Shown: positions 25,800 through 34,303, counted from the stretch's first letter. The stretch is 64,000 nt of DNA from Microvirga sp. VF16 (GCF_016864375.1 NZ_CP069355.1:930001-994000); one strand, 5' to 3'. A program made the numbers and translations. Notes: generated by a model from the letters alone, not told the origin.

Positions 25800-25972
25800 C
25801 GTTTCAGGGTCAAGAGAGGTCCGCTGTTCCCTCCCTTGTCCGGCCTTCGCGGTGCTGCATGCAACAACCGACGTCGTCGACTTCCCATGAGTGTGATTGC
25901 AGCCAGATGCATCGCTGCTCCCAACCAACGGGGAAGCCGAGGCGGTGGGTGAGATATGGGGATGCGCCGCCA

Positions 25973-26080
25973 TCACCATTCGGTGCCCGTGCAGCAACGG
26001 GAGAGGCTGTCGAAAACAACTTGCTCCTCCTGAGTGCAGGTCACTTGGTCGAAGATGATGTGAGGCTTGGGATGCACGAG
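25973..26080 (-). pseudogene. ABC ATPase N-terminal remnant, copy 1 (BioM-like)
   Basis: On the minus strand the frame LVHPKPHIIFDQVTCTQEE then QVVFDSLSR ends in a stop. It matches copy 2 at 29430-29660 (LVRPKLHIIFERVTFAHGK, QVVFDGFSI) at residue level and at about three-quarters of bases on the plus strand (both contain GTCGAAAACAAC and CACGAGCCGC). The text resembles the first beta strands of energy-coupling-factor ATPases such as BioM. Only about 35 codons remain, without a Walker A. Confidence 0.5.
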
Positions 26081-26160
26081 CCGCACTCATCCTTGACACC
26101 ACTGCTTCACACCCCGCCTGAAGCTGGCGCTGGCGGGGATGCGGCTGCGCTCTAAGCGCT

Positions 26161-26511
26161 CTAGATCTTCAATATGGGCTTTAGCTTTGCTCGAACGTCA
26201 GCAAGGACCGCTGGATCTGCCATTTCAATGAATTCCGCAGCGCGATCGGTCCACGAAGCGCTTTTGATATGGTCGGCCAGGACGGCGCCTCTCGTCTTGC
26301 CGGCACCGTTAACAACAACCTCAAAGGGGTATCCCTTGACCTGGGTCGTAACAGGGCAAAGGATGCAAAGCCTTGTGGATTGGTTGTATTGGCGGGGCGT
26401 CAACACCAGGGCGGGCCTGCGCCCTGCCTGCTCTCGTCCCGCCTGAGGATCAAAGTTGATCCAGATCAAATCACCTTCGTCAGGGCAGTACGGTGGATTA
26501 GGCGAACTCAT
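26161..26511 (-). CDS. mazF: MazF-family endoribonuclease toxin
   Basis: Sequence-specific mRNA interferase. The 116-residue product from the ATG at 26511 shows the PemK/MazF core: EGDLIWINFDPQAGREQAGRRPALVLTP-type text (glycines and arginines near residues 19-37), CPVTTQVKGYPFEV near 58-71, and VLADHIKSASW near 84-94 with the usual QxxSxDW-like region changed to HIKSASW. An upstream in-frame start would lie in mazE. It overlaps mazE by 14 bases. Confidence 0.9.
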   Translation of the reverse strand: MSSPNPPYCPDEGDLIWINFDPQAGREQAGRRPALVLTPRQYNQSTRLCILCPVTTQVKGYPFEVVVNGAGKTRGAVLADHIKSASWTDRAAEFIEMADPAVLADVRAKLKPILKI

Positions 26512-26743
26512 TACCGACCGCGCGCCCCATAGACGTTTCCCCATGCAGGTTCTCAGGGGTGATCCCCTCGAGAAGCTCTTCCAGGGTATAAACAGGCGCC
26601 TCATCGATCGGCTCGATCACCAGAGTTCCGCCTTGGACCGTAAGCTCAGCCTGGCGTCCGGGTCGTGCCGAAATCTCGCGGGCAAAGGCCTGCGGAATTC
26701 GGAGCGCGAGGCTATTGCCCCACTGCGCGAATTGAACCCTCAT
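26498..26743 (-). CDS. mazE: MazE-family antitoxin (AbrB fold)
   Basis: The 81-residue product starts MRVQFAQWGNSLALRIPQAF, the classic swapped-hairpin DNA-binding start of MazE (WGNSLAVRIP), and ends in an acidic toxin-binding tail (APVYTLEELLEGITPENLHGE). I chose the ATG at 26743; the frame is open about 20 codons further upstream across the probable promoter. Forms a canonical module with mazF. Confidence 0.92.
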   Translation of the reverse strand: MRVQFAQWGNSLALRIPQAFAREISARPGRQAELTVQGGTLVIEPIDEAPVYTLEELLEGITPENLHGETSMGRAVGNEFA

Positions 26744-26778
26744 ATCTAAACCCCTTCCAAGGGGACACTCTCCCCTCG

Positions 26779-26797
26779 GATATACAATAGATATACA
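26779..26797. promoter_or_regulatory. Direct repeat upstream of mazE, probable operator/-10
   Basis: Two copies of GATATACA are separated by three bases (ATA), 36 bases before the mazE ATG. The AT-rich repeat overlaps the likely -10 element of the minus-strand promoter and suits autoregulation by MazE-MazF. Confidence 0.4.
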
Positions 26798-27220
26798 CCA
26801 CATGTCGGTCCTCGCAAGTCAACTCTGTGACATTGGAGGGGCAATTTTCGTCCCTTGGCTTGATGTCCTTCCCGCGCTGCAATGGCTCTCTTGGCGATAC
26901 GGTTACGCTAGGCGTCCGTCGGTACGTCGCTTTCTGCTGGCTCAGATTGCCTCTGGCGGTATGTCCGGTCCCTCGCCAGGGTCGGGCTCTACCTCTGGGA
27001 CCAATGATCTTCACGGAAGCCATGTAACAGAGTGGCCTGCATGTTGTCAGAGGTTGGCGACGAGTTCGGGTCAGCGCCGTAGGCGGTCGAATTCGCGGCA
27101 CGAGGATCGATACCGCTCGGTGGGATACAGCTCTCCTGAGTTGGTAAGACCGCTAACCCATTCAGTTGATTTGTGTGACAGTGAGTCTTAAATTGCACAC
27201 ATACGCTGATAGGTGACGCG
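26798..27220. other. Intergenic region between mazEF and the PIN module
   Basis: The 420 bases hold no frame with recognisable motifs. The plus frame at 26802-27191 is rich in Ser and Arg and looks random. The right end must hold the promoter of the antitoxin at 27221. Confidence 0.4.
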
Positions 27221-27574
27221 ATGGCTACAAAGGTTAAGGCAGCGAAGGCAGGCACGACGGGCAGGGCCGCCCATCCGCGGGCGGGACGCGGCGCAGGGAA
27301 GGCTGTGTCCGGCTTCAAAGGGAGCGCCAAGCACACTGCTGTGGTCGTTGAGGAGGCCCGCCGGGCCGGACTGTTGGCGGGTGAACGGACCGAGCACGTT
27401 AGCTTCCGCGCCCCGAAAGCCCTCCTGGAGGCCGCACAGCGGGAGACTGGGATCATGTCCCCCACGGAACTCGGAATTCTGGCATTGGCAACGCTTGCTC
27501 AGCCTGATCCGGCGGTGGAGTACCTGAAGAAGTCGTACGGCGTTCTCGGCACGGATCATAAGCTTGAAATCTGA
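27221..27574 (+). CDS. Small basic protein, probable antitoxin of the PIN toxin
   Basis: The 117-residue product has a lysine/alanine/glycine-rich N-terminus (about 45 residues, likely disordered) and a conserved-looking C-terminal half: ERTEHVSFRAPKALLEAAQRETGIMSPTELGILALATLAQ, which resembles a ribbon-helix-helix strand (HVSFRAP) and helices. The gene overlaps the next gene, a PIN-domain protein, by about 11 bases, the usual antitoxin-toxin arrangement. I do not recognise a named family. Confidence 0.65.
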   Translation: MATKVKAAKAGTTGRAAHPRAGRGAGKAVSGFKGSAKHTAVVVEEARRAGLLAGERTEHVSFRAPKALLEAAQRETGIMSPTELGILALATLAQPDPAVEYLKKSYGVLGTDHKLEI

Positions 27575-28124
27575 TCTAGCAGCTGCAATACGCCGTTTCA
27601 AACCCGAGAAGCAGACTTCGCCGTTAACCACCCGTCCCGCTGCCGAACTCATTTCGGCCGATGAGTATGCCCAGCGGGCGAGGACTGTCCTTCTCCCCGA
27701 TACCAACGTCTATATAAACTCATTTGCCGGGCTCCTTACCCCAGCGGCCAAGCACTTGATGGACAATGGGCTGCTGTTCCATTCGAGCGTATGCTTAGGC
27801 GAGATCGCCATCGGTGTCGGTCATTCCAGCCCGGCTCACTCAAACTGGAATAACACACGCAGGGAGTATGCTGGTCTCGTCGCAAGCATCCCGGAAACCC
27901 GAATACTCGAGCCCGATGAACAAACCTGGATTGAAGCAGGAATGATCGCGGGCATTTTGGCTCGTACGCAGGGATATCAGCGGCATCAACGTAAAGAATG
28001 CCTGAATGACGCGTTGATCTATCTGTCTGCGGCGAAAGAGGGGATCCCAGTGTTGACATCAAATCGAGACGAGTTCGACGTCATCCAGCAGATCGCGAGA
28101 CAAGGAATGTTCGTACACTATTGA
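27564..28124 (+). CDS. PIN-domain (VapC-like) ribonuclease toxin
   Basis: The 186-residue product has a PIN core: first acidic motif LLPDTNVYINSFAG near residues 43-56, CLGEIAIGVG near 79 with a conserved Glu, ECLNDALIYLSAAKEGIPVLTSNRDEFD near 142-170 with the Asp residues of motifs 3 and 4. It is longer than most VapC (about 130) because of an N-terminal extension. The listed start is a TTG overlapping the antitoxin stop; no ATG lies before the PIN core. Confidence 0.8.
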   Translation: MKSDLAAAIRRFKPEKQTSPLTTRPAAELISADEYAQRARTVLLPDTNVYINSFAGLLTPAAKHLMDNGLLFHSSVCLGEIAIGVGHSSPAHSNWNNTRREYAGLVASIPETRILEPDEQTWIEAGMIAGILARTQGYQRHQRKECLNDALIYLSAAKEGIPVLTSNRDEFDVIQQIARQGMFVHY

Positions 28125-28367
28125 GATGCCCCTTTCAGGGCCACCCCTTGACTGGGTTCCTGTTGTTCTGCTTCACCGTCAACCCCTCTCGCCACTCTTC
28201 TGCTGTAGCTCAGTCCGAGCAGGGTCAAAAGCTGCAATAGAACGCCGCCAAACGCTGCCTTCCATCGCGCACCTCCTCGCGAGGACCGACACCGCCCTAT
28301 GTTACACACTGCGCGTTTCGCGTGATCGTGAGCAACGATTTCACCGCATCGTGAGCACGGATTTCAG
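28125..28367. other. Junction region left of truncated tnpB
   Basis: No gene recognised. Somewhere here the 5' half of the tnpB element has been lost; the coding match begins abruptly at 28368. Two imperfect repeats (ATCGTGAGCA-type text at 28325-28357: GATCGTGAGCAACGATT and GCATCGTGAGCACGGATT) sit directly before that junction. Confidence 0.35.
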
Positions 28368-29021
28368 GGGATCGCCCGCTTCGCCACGCTCTCGGATGGC
28401 ACGTTTATCGAGGCCATCAACGCGTTCCGCAAGGCCGAGGCCCAGCTCGCCAAGGCGCAGAGGCGGATGAGCCGCAAGACCAAGTACAGCAGCAACTGGA
28501 AGAAGGCCCAGGCGAAGGTCCGCTCCATTCGGGCCCGCATCGCCCGCATCCGGCAGGACTTCCTGCACCAGACGTCGACGCAGATCAGCAAGAGCCACGC
28601 GATCGTGTGTGTCGAGGATAAGGTGAGGAACATGACGGCATCGGCGGCGGGAACGGTGGAGCAGCCCGGGACCAACGTGCGGGCCAAGGCGGGGCTGAAC
28701 AAGGCGATCCTCGACCAAGGCTGGAGCATGTTCGTGCGCCAACTCGCGTACAAGCTGGAATGGCGCGGCGGGATGATCGTCAAAGTCGATCCGCGCAACA
28801 CCAGCCGCCGCTGCCCCGAGTGCGACCACGTGGACGCGAAGAACCGCCGGAGCCAGGCGCGCTTCGCGTGCGTGTCGTGCGGGCACGAGGCGCACGCGGA
28901 CGACGTCGCGTCGATCAACGTTCTAAGGGCGGGACACGCCCGGCTAGCCTGCGGAGAGACTTCGCCCCATGGGGCGTCGGCCCAGGAACCCACCGAGGCG
29001 AGGGCGCGCCTCGCGGCGTGA
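28368..29021 (+). pseudogene. tnpB: TnpB C-terminal fragment (IS200/IS605 family)
   Basis: The frame starts at GIARFATLSDGTFIEAINAF, immediately after the RuvC-I aspartate of the usual GVDVGIARFATLSDG, and runs to a stop through AQRRMSRKTKYSSNWKKAQ, the RuvC Glu in VCVEDKVRNMTASAAG, PGTNVRAKAGLNKAILDQGW and the zinc finger CPECDHVDAKNRRSQ, CVSCGH with HADDVASINVL. The N-terminal ~180 residues are missing. It is a different lineage from the copy at 18656 but has the same right-end hairpin. Confidence 0.85.
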
Positions 29022-29035
29022 CACGCGGCAGGAAT

Positions 29036-29065
29036 CCCCTCCATTCATGGAGGGGAGGATGTCAA
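29036..29065 (+). mobile_element. Right end of truncated tnpB element
   Basis: CCCCTCC-ATTCAT-GGAGGGG (7-bp perfect stem) followed by AGGATGTCAA, matching the end at 19971-20002 in the final 14 bases. The flanking DNA starts at 29066. Confidence 0.7.
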
Positions 29066-29429
29066 ATCTTCGAGGACAGTGGCGGCTGGGGTGCGCCTGA
29101 GCAAACTCCGCATGCAACCAAGTCGCGGCCGTGGAGGACTTGCCGGTCCCGGAGGAGCGACGATTCCGACAAGGCTGCGCGGCGACGCCTGCCGGATTTT
29201 CTCGAAGAGCCGATGCCGTGAGACTAAGTCATAGGCTTCAGGCGGTACGAGTTTGCTGGCAAGATCAGAAGGCGGGCGTCGATTGTCCTTTTTCAGAATC
29301 CTAATCGCCAGATTGGCCAGCCCCATGAGGTGATCCTGAATGATTGTGAGTGGATGATTGGCCGCGGCGCTACGGCTGGACGGGATGGGATCTACCTCAT
29401 TTGAACAGTCCTGTTTAGACCGACTGTTG
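29066..29429. other. Flank with an unrecognised minus-strand frame
   Basis: A minus-strand frame from 29440 reads MNRSNSRSKQDCSNEVDPIP and later HPLTIIQDHLMGLANLAIRILKK. It runs into the tnpB right end, so if it was ever a gene it has been cut by that element. No family recognised. Confidence 0.25.
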
Positions 29430-29660
29430 CTACGGTTCATCCATCGGCAGAGGCAAGCCGTGGGTCAGTCGGAGCAGCGAGCCCTTGCCCGAGCCATGGG
29501 ATCCGATGAGGCCAACGCTCCGCTCGCGCAGTGATAGAGAAGCCGTCGAAAACAACCTGCTTCCCGTGAGCGAAGGTCACTCGCTCGAAAATGATGTGCA
29601 GTTTGGGGCGCACGAGCCGCGCTCCTATAGCCATCGGCCATCGGCTCATCAACGATGCGT
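29430..29660 (-). pseudogene. ABC ATPase N-terminal remnant, copy 2 (BioM/CbiO-like)
   Basis: The minus strand reads RLVRPKLHIIFERVTFAHGK, QVVFDGFSITARAER and, after a frameshift near 29525, SVGLIGSHGSGKGSLLRLTH, ending at a stop in PLPMDEP. The second part is a Walker A loop (GxxGSGKx) in which the usual Ser/Thr after Lys is Gly. Order and spacing match the start of an energy-coupling-factor ATPase. Closeness to the bio operon suggests a lost biotin transporter bioMN, but this is inference. Confidence 0.55.
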
Positions 29661-29666
29661 ATGCGA

Positions 29667-30119
29667 TCACTCGATGCGCGTGAGAAGCGGGATCGGCTGT
29701 CTGACGCCTGCCTCATCGAGGATCGAAAACTGATAGCGTCCTGTCGCATCGACCCGGACTCGATAGCTCAGACGTTCCACGACGTTATTCTCGCGGTCAA
29801 AGGTCAGGATCCTCGGGGTCATCTCGGGGATCTGCCCCTCAGGAATATAAATCGAGTTGCAGATGATCACTTGATCCCCAGGTTGGCAGGTTCGCGCCGC
29901 AGCCCCGTTCAAGATGCAACACCGCGATCCGCGCTCACCCAGAATGACATAAGTCGAAATCCGGGCGCCCGAGTTCTTGTTCCAGATCTCCACGAACTCG
30001 AGCGGGCAAATCCCTGCCTCTTCACAGTGATCCGGATCCAAGGTGATTGAGCCGTGATAGTTCAGATTTGCCTCGGTCACGTGGATGCCGTGCAACTTAG
30101 CAGCAACAACTTTCCTCAT
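29667..30119 (-). CDS. panD: Aspartate 1-decarboxylase (pyruvoyl enzyme)
   Basis: Makes beta-alanine for pantothenate. The product starts MRKVVAAKLHGIHVTEANLNYHGSITLD-like text, with the self-cleavage Gly-Ser in YHGSITLDP at residues 23-24 that yields the pyruvoyl group, then EIWNKNSGARISTYVILGE, GAAARTCQPGDQVIICNS with the PanD signature near residues 73-90. At 150 residues it is slightly longer than the usual 120-140 because of a C-terminal tail. No panB or panC is nearby. Confidence 0.94.
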   Translation of the reverse strand: MRKVVAAKLHGIHVTEANLNYHGSITLDPDHCEEAGICPLEFVEIWNKNSGARISTYVILGERGSRCCILNGAAARTCQPGDQVIICNSIYIPEGQIPEMTPRILTFDRENNVVERLSYRVRVDATGRYQFSILDEAGVRQPIPLLTRIE

Positions 30120-30823
30120 GGCGCAATCCTTCGTGAAGGCTGTTGATGTACCGGGTCGGATGCCAGGCCGCGTAATCGCTCCAGCGATGAGCCATGGTCA
30201 ATCCCGTGCGGCAAGAATCGACTTCCATTCTCAGGAGGAGCGCCGACATCAACGCCGCACATGGGTTCAAGATGACCTAAGAGAAGGCTTCTAACGCGGC
30301 CATGAGTCTGCATTCAAGAGTTAGGTCTTCTTTTTTCATCCCTTGATAGAGATCGTTTTTGCTGTCCTTCGATCACAGACAGTCAACTTGTCCTATGGAG
30401 TCGATCGCGGCGCGCGAAGGAACGGGCAATTCGCGACAGAGTCGGATGAAGCACACTCGCTCGGCCCGTGAAAGCCAGCAGTGCCGGAAGATCATGTGGC
30501 TGGTTTCTAGAAGATGTCGTCCCGCTCAGGGGTACGGGCAGAGAGAGGGAATGCGTGCGAGAATCACCGTGAAGGCGCCATAGGCAATCTGCCGCCTGTG
30601 TCTTCCCAGTTACAGAATAGATCCGCTTTGAAAAATATAATTTCGTAATCGATTACATTGGCGACAGGGGATTTCAAACAAGAGCGCCCAGCGGTAAGGA
30701 GCTTTCGCGACCCGCATCCCCCTTAGTGCATAGGCGGCGTCGCACCTCTGAGAAGAGTGTTCCTCCCAAACTCGGGCTGCTGGCAACGGCAGCCCATTTC
30801 TTTGATGTCGCTGGAGTGTGGCG
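30120..30823. other. Large intergenic region between panD and the IHF-like gene
   Basis: About 700 bases without a convincing gene. A plus frame at 30359-30583 (MLSFDHRQSTCPMES...) has no motif. The stretch around 30600-30660 is AT-rich (AAAAATATAATTTCGTAATC) and could hold a promoter. Confidence 0.35.
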
Positions 30824-31174
30824 ATGACGGGCAAGGATGTGATCCGAATAGGCCTCGTTGGTGCCGTTTGTCGAAAAGTTGGTATCGCACGAATCGAGGC
30901 TGCGGAACTGGTCCCACGGGTTCTCGGAGAGAATTGCGAGACGCTTGCAGCAGGTGAGAGTGTGAAGCTGTTGGAGTTCGGCATCATTCATGTGCGCGAT
31001 TGGGCAAGGCGGGTGGGACGGAACCCGCAAACAGAAGTCGGCGTCCCACTAAAGCCGCGCCGAGCCATCACGTTGAATCCCTCGAATATTCTCAAGGTCT
31101 ATGTGGACCGGGCGTTCTCTCCGTCCTCGCGTGGCCCGAAGGATCTTGAGCGTCGGGGACGGCGGACAGCATGA
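30824..31174 (+). CDS. IHF-alpha/HU-family DNA-binding protein
   Basis: Nucleoid protein of the HU/IHF fold. The 116-residue product has the N-terminal helices (MTGKDVIRIGLVGAVCRKVGIARIEAAELVP), then the beta-arm text ESVKLLEFGIIHVRDWARRVGRNPQTEVGVPLKPRRAITLNPS, which follows the IhfA pattern (GRNPKTGExxPIxxRRVxxFxPS). Acidic LGENCETLAAGE replaces the usual linker and the RNPxTG glycine is Glu. It is probably a divergent paralogue of a chromosomal IhfA. An ATG at 30824 is preferred; a GTG two codons earlier is possible. Confidence 0.85.
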   Translation: MTGKDVIRIGLVGAVCRKVGIARIEAAELVPRVLGENCETLAAGESVKLLEFGIIHVRDWARRVGRNPQTEVGVPLKPRRAITLNPSNILKVYVDRAFSPSSRGPKDLERRGRRTA

Positions 31175-31434
31175 AAACGGCATTGGGACCGGAGCGGAGT
31201 TGGCATGCCTCACATAGCGCGATCGGTGACTGTTTAATCGGCCGAGCGGTTACCGCGTTCCACCAGTTTCAACCCGCCATCGCAACCAACAGTTCAGACG
31301 GTATCGACACCCTTGTCGTTGGCGAACTGATAGCGGGAGCCTCGGACAGCGCCATTCTGTTCGCTGTCATCACGGCTCTCAGCAATCGGCCGTTCTCGGC
31401 AACTGGTTCACCTGGAGGCGCTAGATCGCAATGA
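31171..31434 (+). CDS. Hypothetical protein between ihfA-like and PilZ genes
   Basis: The 87-residue product (MKTALGPERSWHASHSAIGD) has no motif that I recognise. The case for it being real is positional: its ATG overlaps the upstream stop by 4 bases and its stop overlaps the next ATG in the same manner. Confidence 0.45.
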   Translation: MKTALGPERSWHASHSAIGDCLIGRAVTAFHQFQPAIATNSSDGIDTLVVGELIAGASDSAILFAVITALSNRPFSATGSPGGARSQ

Positions 31435-31760
31435 TGAGAGACGACGAACGCCGCTGGCATCGCCGACGAGCGTCGAATCACAGTGCCAAAATTGTGCTCC
31501 CCAACCATTCCCCAACGTTGACCTGTACCGTCGAAAACATATCCGCCGGCGGCGTTCGGATCAGGTTCGCGACCGCTGTCGCTCTTCCGCCGGAGTTTGT
31601 GCTGGAGATTCCCAGCCTCAACCTGCGTGTCGATGCTCGTGTGGTCTGGAGCCGAGGTGAGCACGCCGGCATTAGGTTTCTCTGGCGGCAGCACATGAGC
31701 CAACGCGCAGCGGGTGGCAGACCTGATCAACCTTGGGGATCCTCAGTACGGACAGGTTAG
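31431..31760 (+). CDS. PilZ-domain protein
   Basis: Small c-di-GMP effector candidate. The 109-residue product shows the two binding motifs: an Arg cluster RRWHRRRAS near residues 7-15 (RxxxR) and VENISAGGVRIRF near 34-46 ([D/N]xSxxG), followed by EFVLEIPSLNLRVDARVVW and GIRFLW typical of the PilZ barrel. It ends a three-gene set with the IHF-like gene. Confidence 0.85.
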   Translation: MMRDDERRWHRRRASNHSAKIVLPNHSPTLTCTVENISAGGVRIRFATAVALPPEFVLEIPSLNLRVDARVVWSRGEHAGIRFLWRQHMSQRAAGGRPDQPWGSSVRTG

Positions 31761-32063
31761 TCGTACCGGAAATGCGTGACAGAAACCCCGCCCAGATGCG
31801 GTGAAATCGTTGCTCACGATCACGCGAAACGCGCACCCAGATTGAGCAACCGAACGGGGGTTTCTTTGCAGGCTCGAAACATCACCGAGCCGACGTCTTG
31901 TGTCACTGCAGGGAGTAAACGGCTCGTTGCGCTGGCTGCGTCTCCCGCACCACTGCCGCTTGCGGGCATCCCAAGCGTCTGCAGCGGTCTATTACGGGCG
32001 AGAGCGCCAACATTCTCGCCGGTCCGATCGGAGCCAAGCGAATCAGGCACCCGACGCCTAAGG
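31761..32063. other. Convergent intergenic region
   Basis: The 300 bases between the PilZ gene and the end of the HPP gene hold no supported gene and no clear terminator. Confidence 0.4.
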
Positions 32064-33284
32064 TTACTGGACAACCGACAAAGTCGGTCTGCCACGCTCG
32101 AGCGGTCCAGTCGCCATAGACAACTGAACTCGGAACAGCGCTGCGATCACATCCGACTGTGTGACGATACCAACGAGCTGGTCATTATCATTGACGATCG
32201 GAATTTGCACCAACCCAGCGTCTGCCATCAGGAGAACGAGTTGGGCGACAGCAACGTCGGGCCGGGATGTTTGGACGGGAGACGTCATGACCTGTCCCAC
32301 TGACCCTGGTAGCCTGCGTTCGAGCCGGATCACCCGAAGTGCCATTTGACGGATGCCGATACGAAGTTCTCTCTTTGCATCCCAATCACTATGCTTGATG
32401 AGGTCGGCTTGGGTGATCATCCCGACGACGTGGTGCTGATCGGATACCACGGGCAAGGCTTTGAGACTGTGCTGACGGAGAAGTCCCCAAGCCACTCGCA
32501 GCGGAGTTTCCGCTGTGACGGATATGATGTCGCGGGACATGATTTCCGCGCAGGTGATGCTTTCGAAGCGGCGGCTATACGCCTGCATCTCGACCTTCCT
32601 GAACAGGGCTTCAAGGCTGTCGCGGCTCACGTCAACGACTTCGTCGTTTTCGCGCAGGATGGCATCCAAGTCGTCACTGCTGAACCCCAACCGCTGCAAG
32701 GGTGCAGGATCCGCCGCTTTGTGAAGATTGGACGATGAGGGCTTTGTCAGATGCGGATACCGTCGGCCGGTTAAATTGTTGAACAGAACTCCCATCACCA
32801 GCAGGATCAATGATCCGAACGCGACAGGCCAGAGGACAAACCCGTACCCAGCAGCCTTGATCGCTGGCCCGCCAACAACAGCCATCAGAGCCAGAGCACC
32901 GCCCGGAGGGTGGAGGCACCGCAGAACGAACATCATGGCCACCGAGGCAGTCGCAGCGAGCGCGCTCGCCATGAGAGGGTCTCCAAGACACTTGGCGCAT
33001 GTCACACCGATAGCCGCCGACACCACGTTCCCGCCGAGGAGGGACCAAGGTTGAGCCAACGGGCTCGCCGGGAGAGCGAACACAATGATGGCGGAAGCCA
33101 CCAAAGGCGCACTCAGGAGGGGCAGGTCCCCCGGAGAGCCGAGAAACCCTGCTCCGAGGAATCCGACCGTCAGGATGCCCGCTAATATTCCAGCGCAGAC
33201 GCGAAGCTGCTCCAGACGGCTGATATGAGTCAGGTCCGGAATAAGGCGTTTTACCCACGAGAGAGATTGAAGCACCTTGCTCAT
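32064..33284 (-). CDS. HPP-family membrane protein with two CBS domains
   Basis: The 406-residue product has four hydrophobic segments in residues 25-175, including the family triad in LRCLHPPGGALALMAV near 125-140, then CBS domain 1 near 235-290 (AEIMSRDIISVTAETPLRVAWGLL, ALPVVSDQHHVVGMITQADLI) and CBS domain 2 near 325-385 (QVMTSPVQTSRPDVAVAQLVLLM, IPIVNDNDQLVGIVTQSDVI). HPP proteins have been linked to nitrite transport in plastids and cyanobacteria; CBS pairs sense adenylates. Function here is unproven. Start ATG 33284; another in-frame methionine lies at 33299. Confidence 0.9.
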   Translation of the reverse strand: MSKVLQSLSWVKRLIPDLTHISRLEQLRVCAGILAGILTVGFLGAGFLGSPGDLPLLSAPLVASAIIVFALPASPLAQPWSLLGGNVVSAAIGVTCAKCLGDPLMASALAATASVAMMFVLRCLHPPGGALALMAVVGGPAIKAAGYGFVLWPVAFGSLILLVMGVLFNNLTGRRYPHLTKPSSSNLHKAADPAPLQRLGFSSDDLDAILRENDEVVDVSRDSLEALFRKVEMQAYSRRFESITCAEIMSRDIISVTAETPLRVAWGLLRQHSLKALPVVSDQHHVVGMITQADLIKHSDWDAKRELRIGIRQMALRVIRLERRLPGSVGQVMTSPVQTSRPDVAVAQLVLLMADAGLVQIPIVNDNDQLVGIVTQSDVIAALFRVQLSMATGPLERGRPTLSVVQ

Positions 33285-33962
33285 GGGCCCCTGTCGCACC
33301 GGGAGGGTGATTGCTGGAGAGGAGCCGTGCCTCGCCTTTTAGGCGAGCTGCCCGATGACCTGAGCCAGCTGCTCCGGGCTGTCGAACGCACTGCCAAAGA
33401 GCGTCGGAAGAGGCCCTGCCCAGCGTACCGATGCACCCCTGCGCGGATTAGCGCTTGGCCTGTGTTGATCCCGGCGAGGCCGCCAACGAGAGACGCACGC
33501 TGGATGGGTAAAGCTTCACGCAGGACGCGACCGAGACTAAGCCGATCATCGTCCCTGAAGGATGATGTTCGAGGGAGTAAGGCAAGCGCAGACATGACCT
33601 CGTGTCTTGCGCGGACGCCTAGGCCAAGTCAATGGAATGTCCTTTTGAAAGAACATCGACTCGTAGAAGCTTCTTTTCCCGCATGTCTCAGAGAGAGAAG
33701 AGAATTCTGTTTGCTCTGTCCTGCGGAGAATGTGCAGAGGGCCGCGTAAGGTCTGCGCACCTTTCCTGATCTCGAGCAGCTGTGACTCGGAGCCGACAGT
33801 CCACATCGCCGCCGATCCGATGGAATTCGAGCCCCTTGCTCGTGCTTGATTCTTCAACGAAGCGAGCCAGCGTTTCCCAAGTGTGATCACCAAGATCCTC
33901 GCAAACTTTGCCGAGTACCAAGAAAGCGGCCGGACAGAGTACCATGGTGATGCCTCCGCGGC
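33285..33962. other. Gene-poor region
   Basis: About 680 bases with several Arg/Ser-rich open frames on both strands but none with a recognisable domain. It borders the TnpB and IS6 remnants, so it is probably degraded mobile DNA. Confidence 0.35.
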
Positions 33963-34121
33963 CTAACGGGCAAGGCTTCCTGGTCCCTTCAGACCAAGCG
34001 TCTCGCACCTGAGACAGGCAATGTTCAGTGCGGCATTCTGATCGCGGTCGTGGAATGACCCGCAATCGCCGCACATCCACGGCCTGACCGCAAGGCCTTG
34101 CGCACCGCATCCAGAACAAGT
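33963..34121 (-). pseudogene. TnpB C-terminal zinc-ribbon fragment, third lineage
   Basis: The minus strand reads TCSGCGAQGLAVRPWMCGDC then GSFHDRDQNAALNI, ending SLAR before a stop. This is the C-terminal zinc ribbon and last RuvC Asp of an OrfB/TnpB transposase (pattern CxxCG..W.C..CG..HDRDxNAAxNI). Upstream is a stop, so only about 52 codons remain. Confidence 0.75.
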
Positions 34122-34148
34122 TTGCGCTGTTTAGGAGGATCGGGCGGC

Positions 34149-34303
34149 TCATCTGTGGACCGTCGCGTAGTCGATGGAAATCCCTCGCTCGACCATCATC
34201 TCCTCAAGATCGCGCAGGCTTAGGCTGTGCGCAGGTACCATCTAACGCAGAGCAGAATCACAAATTGATCAAAATGCCTGCCCTGGAACACCGTGCCCTC
34301 CAT
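34149..34303 (-). pseudogene. IS6-family transposase N-terminal remnant
   Basis: From an ATG at 34303 the minus strand reads FQGRHFDQFVILLCVRWYLR, then a stop and frameshift, then SLSLRDLEEMMVERGISIDY and ATVHR. IS6/IS26-type transposases begin FKGRHFxxxIILxCVRWYLRYxLSYRDLEEMMxERGxxVDHxTVxRWV, so the match is clear. It stops where the TnpB remnant begins. Confidence 0.8.

Noticed and set aside
26712..27101. 129-codon minus-strand frame over mazE promoter
   Set aside because: No domain, overlaps mazE start and its operator in another frame.
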